A stretch of 5,069 nucleotides of DNA from Methanoregula sp. (GTDB lineage Archaea; Halobacteriota; Methanomicrobia; Methanomicrobiales; Methanospirillaceae): the NCBI GenBank assembly GCA_003157895.1, contig PMKW01000077.1, positions 1 to 5,069 of the forward strand. The letters are read 5' to 3'. A program made the translations under genes and the position numbers. Shown in pieces: positions 1-5,069 of this stretch. How positions within the stretch are numbered: the first letter of the stretch is position 1; each line of letters starts with the position of its first letter. A model generated the notes under the pieces. That model saw only the letters and a list, made by a program, of their open reading frames with translations. It did no database searches and had not been told where the DNA came from.

Positions 1-513
1 CGCTACATCCAGTTCACCGACTCGATGTACAACGCACCCTGCCAGCCCTACCAGAGAAGCTACCTCGAGGCATACCGCTTCCGCGGCATTGACCCGGGTA
101 CCCTCTCAGGCCGTCAGATTGTCGAGTGCCGTGAGCGTGACCTCGAAAAGTATGCAAAGGAACTCGTAACAACCGAGCTCTTTGATACAGCTCTCACCGG
201 CATCCGCGGCTGCACTGTCCACGGACACTCCCTCCGTCTCGATGAGAACGGGATGATGTTCGACATGCTCCAGCGCGCTGTCCTCGACAAGAAGACCGGC
301 ATTGTCAAGATTGTCAAGGATCAGGTCGGTGTCCCGCTTGACTCAGAAGTCAAGCTCGGCAAGCCCATGGACAACAAGTGGCTCAAGGCAAACACCACAA
401 TGTACCACTCAGTTTCCGGTACCGGGTTCCGCGACGACCCCGAGTACGTTGAGTACATCCAGCGTATCCACTCGCTCCGTGTAAAGTACGGCTTCATGCC
501 AAAGGAGGCATAA
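1..513 (+). CDS. mcrG: Methyl-coenzyme M reductase gamma subunit, C-terminal part
   Basis: Gamma subunit of methyl-coenzyme M reductase, the cytoplasmic (alpha-beta-gamma)2 nickel enzyme that reduces methyl-CoM with coenzyme B to methane and the CoM-CoB heterodisulfide. The frame is open from the first base and gives 170 residues before TAA. The 5' end lies outside the window. The stretch [19 protein letters not shown] is a family hallmark; the Arg at fragment residue 38 (bases 112-114) corresponds to gamma-Arg120 of the Methanothermobacter enzyme, which helps bind coenzyme M. From that numbering about 82 N-terminal residues are missing, giving a full protein near 252 residues, normal for McrG. 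The internal ATG at base 25 is not the true start, because family sequence continues upstream of it. mcrA begins two bases after the stop, as in the usual mcrBDCGA order, so both are expected on one transcript. Identification is secure; telling Mcr from the Mrt isoenzyme is not possible from this fragment. Confidence 0.97.
   Translation, partial: RYIQFTDSMYNAPCQPYQRSYLEAYRFRGIDPGTLSGRQIVECRERDLEKYAKELVTTELFDTALTGIRGCTVHGHSLRLDENGMMFDMLQRAVLDKKTGIVKIVKDQVGVPLDSEVKLGKPMDNKWLKANTTMYHSVSGTGFRDDPEYVEYIQRIHSLRVKYGFMPKEA
504..508 (+). promoter_or_regulatory. Shine-Dalgarno of mcrA inside the end of mcrG
   Basis: GGAGG lies 7 bases before the mcrA ATG and is embedded in the last codons of mcrG (Lys-Glu-Ala). 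It perfectly matches the anti-Shine-Dalgarno core CCUCC. Its position means ribosomes ending mcrG pass over the mcrA initiation site, which fits stoichiometric production of the two subunits. It also fixes the mcrA start at 516. Confidence 0.88.
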
Positions 514-515
514 TC

Positions 516-2204
516 ATGGCAAAATCAGCAAAGATCGAGAGGACCCAGAAGCTCTTCCTGAAGGCAATGAAGGAGAAGTTCGCCGAGGACCCCCAGGCAA
601 ATTCAACCGTGTTCAAGCGCGAAGGCCTTTCCCAGTCCCCACGCAAGATGGAGTTCGTCAAGGCCGGTAAGAAGGCCGAGATGGACCGCGGCATCTCCAT
701 GTACGACCCAGTCCGCTGCCACTGCGGCGGTATCCCGCTCGGCCAGCGCCAGCTGATGACCTATGAGATCAGCACCACCGGCGTCTTCGTCGAGGGTGAT
801 GACTGCCACTTCGTCAACAACGCTGCCATGCAGCAGATGTGGGACGACATCCGCAGGACCATCATCGTCGGCCTTGACCTTGCCCACGGCACCTTACAGA
901 AGCGCCTTGGCAAGGAAGTTACCCCTGAGACAATCAACGAGTACCTCCACGTGCTGAACCACGCGATGCCCGGTGCAGCCGTTGTCCAGGAACACATGGT
1001 CGAGACCCACCCGTCCCTCGTTGACGATTGTTATGTCAAGGTCTTCACGGGCGACGACGAGATGGCAGACGATCTCGAGCCCCAGTTCGTCCTGAACGTC
1101 GACAAGCTCTTCCCGGCAAAGCAGGCAGCCCAGCTGAAGGCAGCTGTTGGCAAGTCGCTCTGGCAGGCAGTGCACATCCCCACGACCGTCAGCAGGACCT
1201 GCGACGGTGGAACCACCTCACGGTGGTCTGCAATGCAGATCGGTATGTCCTTCATCGGAGCGTACAAGATGTGCGCCGGTGAGGCAGCAGTTGCTGACCT
1301 CGCATTCGCCGCAAAGCACGCCGGTGTTATCCAGATGGCAGACATCCTGCCCGCCCGCCGTGCACGTGGCCCGAACGAGCCAGGTGGCATCAAGTTCGGA
1401 CACTTCTGTGACATGATCCAGTCAGACCGCAAGTACCCCAACGACCCTGTCAGGTCATCCCTTGAGATCGTCGCTGCAGGATGCATGCTTTTCGACCAGA
1501 TCTGGCTCGGCAGCTACATGTCCGGTGGCGTCGGGTTCACCCAGTATGCAACCGCTGCATACACCGATAACATCCTCGACGACTTCACCTCATACGGTCT
1601 CGACTACATCACGAAGAAACACGGCGGCCTTGCAAAAGCAAAGGCAACCCAGGAAGTCGTCAACGATATCGCAACCGAGGTCACCCTCTACGGTATGGAG
1701 CAGTACGAGGAATTCCCGACCACGCTCGAGTCCCACTTCGGCGGCTCCCAGCGTGCAACCGTCCTCGCAGCAGCATCCGGTGTCACAGCTGCACTCGCAA
1801 CTGCCAACTCCAACGCCGGCCTGAACGCATGGTACATGTCCATGCTCCTGCACAAGGAAGGCTGGTCACGTCTCGGCTTCTTCGGCTACGACCTGCAGGA
1901 CCAGTGCGGTTCCGCAAACAGCATGTCCGTCCGCCCCGACGAAGGATGTATCGGCGAACTCCGTGGACCGAACTACCCGAACTATGCAATGAATGTCGGT
2001 CACCAGGGCGGATATGCCGCCGTCGCCGGCGCAGCACACATTGCACGCGGCGATGCATGGACCCTGTCCCCGCTGATGAAGATCACGTTCGCAGACCCGT
2101 CGCTCAAGTTCGACTTCTCAGAAGTCCGCCGCGAGTTTGCAAAGGGTGCAATCCGCGAGTTCATGCCCGCTGGCGAGCGCTCACTGATCATCCCGGCAAA
2201 GTAA
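516..2204 (+). CDS. mcrA: Methyl-coenzyme M reductase alpha subunit
   Basis: Complete 562-residue catalytic subunit of methyl-CoM reductase, of normal family length (about 550-570). It carries the lower axial ligand of the nickel tetrapyrrole F430: Gln158 in [13 protein letters not shown] (Gln147 in Methanothermobacter numbering). Tyr344 in [14 protein letters not shown] corresponds to active-site Tyr333, and Lys267, Arg281 and Arg282 sit where coenzyme B is held. All residues known to be post-translationally modified in characterised enzymes are present: His268 (N-methyl), Arg282 (5-methyl), Gln412 (2-methyl), and, in [12 protein letters not shown], Gly457 (thioglycine), Asp462 (didehydro-Asp) and Cys464 (S-methyl). 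Which are actually modified cannot be read from DNA. The ATG at 516 has a strong GGAGG 7 bases upstream and the N-terminus [14 protein letters not shown] is typical. It is the last gene of the operon; a U-tract follows the stop. Nothing is broken or missing. The mrtA isoenzyme is the only realistic alternative. Confidence 0.98.
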   Translation: MAKSAKIERTQKLFLKAMKEKFAEDPQANSTVFKREGLSQSPRKMEFVKAGKKAEMDRGISMYDPVRCHCGGIPLGQRQLMTYEISTTGVFVEGDDCHFVNNAAMQQMWDDIRRTIIVGLDLAHGTLQKRLGKEVTPETINEYLHVLNHAMPGAAVVQEHMVETHPSLVDDCYVKVFTGDDEMADDLEPQFVLNVDKLFPAKQAAQLKAAVGKSLWQAVHIPTTVSRTCDGGTTSRWSAMQIGMSFIGAYKMCAGEAAVADLAFAAKHAGVIQMADILPARRARGPNEPGGIKFGHFCDMIQSDRKYPNDPVRSSLEIVAAGCMLFDQIWLGSYMSGGVGFTQYATAAYTDNILDDFTSYGLDYITKKHGGLAKAKATQEVVNDIATEVTLYGMEQYEEFPTTLESHFGGSQRATVLAAASGVTAALATANSNAGLNAWYMSMLLHKEGWSRLGFFGYDLQDQCGSANSMSVRPDEGCIGELRGPNYPNYAMNVGHQGGYAAVAGAAHIARGDAWTLSPLMKITFADPSLKFDFSEVRREFAKGAIREFMPAGERSLIIPAK

Positions 2205-2220
2205 GCACATCCCCACCAAA

Positions 2221-2235
2221 TTTTTTTTCTTTTTT
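2221..2235 (+). terminator. U-tract terminator of the mcr operon
   Basis: A run of eight T, one C and six T starts 16 bases after the mcrA stop, with no strong hairpin before it. Archaeal RNA polymerase terminates at such oligo-U tracts without needing a stem. The position at the end of mcrA, and the absence of any plus-strand gene downstream, support termination of the mcr transcript here. Confidence 0.8.
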
Positions 2236-2252
2236 GCAGTTGTTTCATTCCA

Positions 2253-2274
2253 ATCGTATATAACGAAAAACGAT
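2253..2274. repeat. Small inverted repeat in the convergent intergenic region
   Basis: ATCGT (2253-2257) pairs with ACGAT (2270-2274) around a 12-base AT-rich loop, within a strongly AT-rich stretch. On the minus strand the loop reads as a T-rich segment (TTTTTCG), so it could help end transcription arriving from the minus-strand cluster. The arms are only 5 bases long, so the structure would be weak and chance is a fair explanation. Nothing else coding is evident in 2236-2341. Confidence 0.3.
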
Positions 2275-2341
2275 ATTTTTCAAATTCTGACGGATTTAAT
2301 GGGATATAATTCAATCCGGATCTGTCCAGTCACGAATAAGC

Positions 2342-2650
2342 TCAGGCCGGCCGGTAGATTACCCTGTTCAGACTTCCCTCCAGGGGTGCATGAGCCAGGT
2401 ACCGGGCGAACGCGGCCAGCCCTCTGGTGTGATCAATATGTCCATGAGAAAAAATGAGGAAGTCCAGATCCCACAAGCCGATGCCCATCTTCTCTGCATT
2501 GGAAAGAAACAACCCCGACAAGCCGGTGTCAAAGAGGATCTTCTTTCCGGCAGTTTCCAGGAGGAAAGAGAGCCCGGCCTCGCCACAGTAATTGTGCTCC
2601 ATGAAGGTGGTATTATCAATAAGAACGGTGAGGGTGAGACGGAACGTCAT
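2342..2650 (-). pseudogene. Truncated metallo-beta-lactamase-fold hydrolase (COG1237-like), N-terminal part only
   Basis: 102 residues from the ATG at 2650. The sequence matches the N-terminal third of COG1237-type metal-dependent hydrolases: a first strand ending VLIDN (residues 9-13), GEAGLSFLLE (23-32), ILFDTG (38-43), then the metal-binding motif SHGHIDH (68-74), whose His and Asp residues are the first metal ligands of the fold. Family members are usually about 250-280 residues and need further His and Asp ligands downstream. Here a TGA follows soon after the HxHxDH helix, so the product should be unable to form a complete active site. Only about 140 AT-rich bases separate this stop from mcrA, too little for the missing part. 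No Shine-Dalgarno precedes the ATG. A GTG at 2791, overlapping the kinase stop as GTGA, is in the same frame and would add 47 residues. That extension (basic, proline-rich) does not resemble the family, so I prefer the ATG. Function of an intact relative would be uncertain. Family call good; inactivity inferred. Confidence 0.68.
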
Positions 2651-2710
2651 GGAGGGGTGTTCTGCAATGGAAGGTATGAGCCTTTTCTTTTCTGCAGCGC
2701 GGACAGGAAA

Positions 2711-2722
2711 AGAATAATAGAA
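2711..2722 (-). promoter_or_regulatory. Weak TATA-like box before the hydrolase remnant
   Basis: On the minus strand these bases read TTCTATTATTCT, the most AT-rich part of the 137-base gap between the kinase stop and the hydrolase ATG. A start site about 25 bases downstream would leave a leader of roughly 40 bases. No clear BRE element is visible. It may be the old promoter of the hydrolase gene; the gene could equally be read from the upstream kinase transcript. Confidence 0.25.
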
Positions 2723-2787
2723 TCGCAATCTTCTTGGTGCAACTTGCGGCGGATGCACCCCCGTGCCCGGGTTTCTCCGCACAATAT

Positions 2788-4116
2788 TCACCCGGGGAGT
2801 GTCTGCATGGGTTCAAGATCCCTGATCAGATCGGCGACTGACGCATACCGGTCTTCCGGCTTTTTAGCCAAACATTTGAGAATAATTTTCTCAAGCTCTT
2901 CCCTGTGGAGGCCGTTCCAGCGGGGTATAACCGGGGTATCCTCAAGGATTGCTGTGTTCAGGTCATGCATACCTTCACCCTGGAACGCGGGTGCGCCGGT
3001 CAGCATCTCACAAAGGAGCATCCCGAGCTGGTAGATATCGGTGGCCGTCCCCCCGGGCCTGCCGTACCGGTGGGGTGCAATCTGTTCCGGGGCTGCGTAT
3101 GTCGGCGAGAACCCGATCATGCTGGACTGGCGGGTGTCGCCGATTGCCTTCCCCAGACCCCAGTCCGTGATCTTGGGGATGCCGTCAGCAGTGAGGAGGA
3201 TGTTCTCCGGTTTGATGTCCCGATGCACGATCCCTTTTTCGTGGGCATAAGCGAGGCCATGTGCAATGCCCATGAGTATTTTGACCGCCTGTTCCTCTGG
3301 GAGCGGCAAGGGAATATCAGCAAGGGATGATGGCGCATACTCCATCTCGATGTAGGGGACAGGGAGGATGTTGGAGGACCAGACGCGGATGATGTTCTTA
3401 TGATCGAGCCCCTGCCAGAAGACGATATCCCGGGTGAAATGTGTGCCGGTCACCTCATTGAAGCGGACCGGCACCTTGACGGCAACGATCATCCCCGTCT
3501 TCGCATTCTGTGCACGGAAGACCCGGGCAATCCCACCTTCCCCGATGAACTCCGGGTATAAGAACCGTTTTTCAAGCGACGGGGGAAACTGGACCGCAGG
3601 GCCCGGATACCTGTCGGCAGTTTCTGGTGCCGGCACGCCGGGTTTTTCAATAACGGTCGCATTGCCCGGGACAGGATTTTTAGGCTTTTTCTGTCCGCCG
3701 GGCGATTCTGCGCTCCTGCGGATGAGGAGGTACAGGATGGCTATAAGGCCAATGACCGCGATTGCGACGAAGAGGAAGAATATTCCGGAAGGTACCGTTA
3801 TTTTCGGCCGTTCAGCAACATTTTTTGCAACCTGGATCAAGGAGGTCCGGTTCGGCCGGGAGGGAACCAGTATCGGTTGTACGGTAAGGGCAGCAACAGG
3901 TAGTACTGTCATAGTACTATCCGCTTCCGCTCCATGAATTGACAGATCAGCCAGGTTCCCCGCGGCCCATGTACTACCTGCGGGGACGAGAGCTGCTGCC
4001 GGTTCGATGAGCAATACCATCAACAGTACCAGGGAGTACATGAGGTCCCGCCGGTGCGGGGACAAGGAATGTTTTTGCTGAACGCTTCTCTGCACCACCG
4101 CTCCCATTGCATTCAC
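2788..4116 (-). CDS. Membrane-anchored eukaryotic-type Ser/Thr protein kinase
   Basis: 442-residue Hanks-type kinase that transfers phosphate from ATP to Ser/Thr. Order: short basic N-terminus ending HRRD; hydrophobic segment about residues 27-43 (membrane helix or signal peptide); about 65 residues predicted outside the membrane; second helix 111-133 followed by Arg-Arg (cytoplasmic side); Pro-rich linker 139-180; kinase domain about 186-436. Visible motifs: glycine loop GEGGIARV (192-199), VAVK with ATP-anchoring Lys214, catalytic loop HRDIKPEN with Asp300, metal-binding DWG (Asp318) in place of DFG, APE at 342-344 (AAPEQ), Asp360 in DIYQLG, and Arg423. So it should be active. The helix-C glutamate position is Asp230. 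The activation segment holds possible autophosphorylation sites Thr328, Ser331, Ser332, Ser337 and Thr339. The GTG start at 4116 overlaps the upstream FHA gene's TGA as GTGA, indicating translational coupling; an in-frame ATG at 4107 is the alternative. No PASTA or other named sensor domain is seen. Kinase assignment is firm; signal and targets are unknown. Confidence 0.93.
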   Translation of the reverse strand: MNAMGAVVQRSVQQKHSLSPHRRDLMYSLVLLMVLLIEPAAALVPAGSTWAAGNLADLSIHGAEADSTMTVLPVAALTVQPILVPSRPNRTSLIQVAKNVAERPKITVPSGIFFLFVAIAVIGLIAILYLLIRRSAESPGGQKKPKNPVPGNATVIEKPGVPAPETADRYPGPAVQFPPSLEKRFLYPEFIGEGGIARVFRAQNAKTGMIVAVKVPVRFNEVTGTHFTRDIVFWQGLDHKNIIRVWSSNILPVPYIEMEYAPSSLADIPLPLPEEQAVKILMGIAHGLAYAHEKGIVHRDIKPENILLTADGIPKITDWGLGKAIGDTRQSSMIGFSPTYAAPEQIAPHRYGRPGGTATDIYQLGMLLCEMLTGAPAFQGEGMHDLNTAILEDTPVIPRWNGLHREELEKIILKCLAKKPEDRYASVADLIRDLEPMQTLPG

Positions 4117-4880
4117 TCGTCCGCAATAAACAGGAACCGTGCGGCGTTTGCACCGATTGACAGATCAATGACATCGCCGCTCGCCAGGGGTGTGCTCTTC
4201 AGGGGGTCGAGGCGCCGGGAATTGAGAAAAGTCCCCCCGGTGCTCCCGTTATCCTCGATTTGCCAGCAGTCGGCAGTCTGGATAAGGAAGGCGTGGGGCT
4301 TTGTCACCCGTGTCACCGCCCGGTACTCGTCGGGCAGGACAACCATCCCCCCGGTACCCCCGGGCGGGTGATTGGGATCCTCGCGCCCCATCGGGATCCG
4401 GTCATTATTGAGGAAAAATGCCCGGCCATCCGCCGGGCCCCCGATCAGATACAGGACCGGCCCTGACGGGCCACCGCTTTCCTGAAGGTTTAGCCTGACA
4501 GCCTGTATACGCTCGCGGATGTCGTTATACCCCATGGGGGTTGCAATACTGGAGAAGACCCCGAGCGTCATGGTAAGGTTTTCAAGGGCCCCTTCTGCAA
4601 GCGAATATTTCCAGACCGGGGCAATGCCCCGCTCCGTCTCCCGCCCGTAACCGGCCGCCCGTTTGATAAGGCTGGTGCTGACCAGCCGGTCGAGGTGTTT
4701 TTTGGTATTCTGATAGCTCATACCGGTATATTCGGCAATCGCGGTGATCTCCTTTGGTTCCCGCTCAATGAATTTAAGGATCTGCAGCCGCAGGGGATTT
4801 GAAAGCACCTCAAGGTACTCGGATAATTCTTCCAGGAAAACGGGATCCGATGAGATGGAGATGGTCTTTTTTTCCGTCAA
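4113..4880 (-). CDS. ArsR-type winged-helix protein with C-terminal FHA domain
   Basis: 255 residues from a TTG at 4880. Residues about 14-95 form a winged-helix DNA-binding domain of ArsR type: LEVLSNPLRLQILKFIE, then EITAIAEYTGMSYQNTKKHLDRLVSTSLIKR as the helix-turn-helix with recognition helix, then a wing ending VWKYSL. A linker (96-140) leads to an FHA domain (about 142-253), a beta-sandwich that binds phosphothreonine peptides: VLYLIGG, the conserved Gly-Arg pair (165-166, MGRED), TKPH (193-196) where most FHA domains have SxxH, and GSTGGTFLN (212-220) where NGT is usual. No membrane segment is seen, so it is cytoplasmic. The TTG at 4880 is preferred because AGGA lies 6 bases upstream; a TTG at 4931 in the same frame would add 17 residues but lacks such a site and would start inside a dyad. 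It precedes and overlaps a Ser/Thr kinase gene, suggesting the FHA domain reads phosphorylation by that kinase. The DNA target is unknown; self-regulation is plausible. Confidence 0.9.
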   Translation of the reverse strand: MTEKKTISISSDPVFLEELSEYLEVLSNPLRLQILKFIEREPKEITAIAEYTGMSYQNTKKHLDRLVSTSLIKRAAGYGRETERGIAPVWKYSLAEGALENLTMTLGVFSSIATPMGYNDIRERIQAVRLNLQESGGPSGPVLYLIGGPADGRAFFLNNDRIPMGREDPNHPPGGTGGMVVLPDEYRAVTRVTKPHAFLIQTADCWQIEDNGSTGGTFLNSRRLDPLKSTPLASGDVIDLSIGANAARFLFIADE

Positions 4881-4886
4881 GGAGGA

Positions 4887-4894
4887 TCCTCTCC
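4887..4894 (-). promoter_or_regulatory. Shine-Dalgarno deciding the TTG start of the FHA regulator
   Basis: On the minus strand these bases read GGAGAGGA, complementary to the 16S rRNA tail, and end 6 bases before the TTG at 4880. The site overlaps a perfect 10-base palindrome, GAGGATCCTC (4882-4891), which could in principle mask it in RNA, though such a palindrome is short. Confidence 0.6.
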
Positions 4895-4915
4895 AAAGGG
4901 AGGTCCTGCACCTTA

Positions 4916-4930
4916 TGACAGGACGTGTCA
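4916..4930. promoter_or_regulatory. Perfect 15-base dyad, candidate operator
   Basis: TGACA-GGACG-TGTCA is an inverted repeat with 5-base arms and a 5-base centre. It lies 36-50 bases before the preferred TTG start, about 25 bases downstream of an A/T hexamer that could be the TATA box, which places it at the expected transcription start. Binding there would block initiation. Winged-helix dimers recognise such dyads, so the FHA regulator itself is the obvious candidate. The arms are short; chance cannot be excluded. Confidence 0.4.
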
Positions 4931-4949
4931 AGGTAGTGTTGTCCTGCAG

Positions 4950-4960
4950 GGTAAAAAACC
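4950..4960 (-). promoter_or_regulatory. Putative TATA box of the FHA-kinase cluster
   Basis: On the minus strand this reads GGTTTTTTACC, the only clear A/T-rich box upstream of the regulator gene. An archaeal start about 25 bases downstream would be near 4929, giving a leader of roughly 50 bases with the Shine-Dalgarno at its end. The upstream BRE is not convincing. A T6 run can also act as a terminator for anything transcribed on the minus strand from beyond the window. Confidence 0.4.
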
Positions 4961-4986
4961 GATAGGTATCACAACTCCCGTGGCAT

Positions 4987-5045
4987 GGTCAATTCCCTGA
5001 CCGGCCTGTTGCTGAACCGCGTGGTTCTACGCTTACCCGCACGCG
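4987..5045. repeat. Cluster of small inverted repeats near the window edge
   Basis: Three dyads lie close together: GGTCA (4987-4991) with TGACC (4998-5002); GAACC (5014-5018) with GGTTC (5023-5027) around a GCGT loop; and CGCGTG (5018-5023) with CACGCG (5040-5045). The last two overlap and are mutually exclusive, so an RNA from here could fold in alternative ways. No protein gene is convincing in 4961-5069. The region could be a 5' leader, the end of an RNA gene or a regulatory site of a gene outside the window. I do not recognise any known RNA family. Confidence 0.35.
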
Positions 5046-5069
5046 TTTACAGCCGGGAGCCCTGCCATT

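Noticed and set aside
1031..1486. Minus-strand open frame of 151 codons inside mcrA
   Set aside because: Antisense shadow produced by the strong codon bias of mcrA.
2000..2314. Minus-strand open frame starting in the intergenic region and running into mcrA
   Set aside because: Most of it is antisense to the conserved McrA C-terminus; no motif or family resemblance.
2390..3034. Long plus-strand open frame (214 codons) across the hydrolase remnant and kinase end
   Set aside because: It lies opposite two genes with clear family motifs, its translation shows no domain, and it has no convincing ribosome site. It is a shadow frame.
3434..3937. Plus-strand open frame of 167 codons opposite the kinase membrane and linker region
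   Set aside because: Antisense to an unambiguous kinase reading frame; low-complexity translation without recognisable motifs.
4374..4396. Repeated GGGATCC in the FHA gene as a repeat element
   Set aside because: The copies fall within coding sequence and are explained by codon choice and local GC richness.
4881..4931. TTG at 4931 as the start of the FHA regulator
   Set aside because: It lacks a well-placed ribosome site, would put the start on the dyad, and the extra 17 residues add nothing to the winged-helix domain. The TTG at 4880 has a good site.
4985..5069. Plus-strand ATG open to the window end, a possible divergent gene (28 codons seen)
   Set aside because: No Shine-Dalgarno, an arginine-rich translation with no family resemblance, and too little sequence to judge. 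A minus-strand frame ending at TGA near 4991 is equally unsupported.
4950..5069. Minus-strand RNA gene such as SRP RNA ending in the T6 run
   Set aside because: The text TGTAA and the terminal T6 suggested it, but the conserved SRP helix 8 and RNase P core sequences are absent and the available length is too short.

Overview
The window comes from a methanogenic archaeon. Its left part holds the 3' end of a methyl-coenzyme M reductase operon: the end of mcrG and a complete mcrA. These enzymes occur only in methanogens, anaerobic methanotrophs and related alkane-oxidising archaea. The protein sequences, the GC-rich codon use and the flanking FHA/kinase genes suggest the order Methanomicrobiales, possibly Methanoregulaceae. 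That placement is from memory of the families, not from a search.

Layout: (1) 1-2204, plus strand: mcrG (5' end outside the window) and mcrA, two bases apart, with a strong Shine-Dalgarno for mcrA inside the end of mcrG. (2) 2205-2341: an AT-rich convergent intergenic region. It has a U-tract terminator 16 bases after the mcrA stop and a weak inverted repeat that may serve the opposite strand. (3) 4880 down to 2342, minus strand: a compact cluster read towards mcrA. It contains an ArsR-type winged-helix protein with a C-terminal FHA domain, a membrane-anchored Ser/Thr protein kinase that overlaps it by GTGA, and a C-terminally truncated metallo-beta-lactamase-fold hydrolase of COG1237 type. 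(4) 4881-5069: the putative promoter and operator of the cluster, and a short stretch rich in small inverted repeats with no convincing gene.

How the genes may work together: McrA and McrG are parts of the enzyme that releases methane from methyl-coenzyme M and coenzyme B. The minus-strand pair looks like a self-contained signalling unit. A kinase with a short extracytoplasmic segment and a cytoplasmic catalytic domain is translationally coupled to a DNA-binding protein carrying a phosphothreonine-recognition (FHA) domain. The simplest model is that kinase autophosphorylation, or phosphorylation of a third protein, is read by the FHA domain and changes DNA binding. A perfect 15-base dyad at the expected transcription start of the regulator gene could be its own operator. 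This model is inference; the domain assignments are well supported by visible motifs. The adjacent hydrolase stub appears to be a decaying gene.

I saw no tRNA, rRNA, CRISPR array, insertion sequence or integrase.
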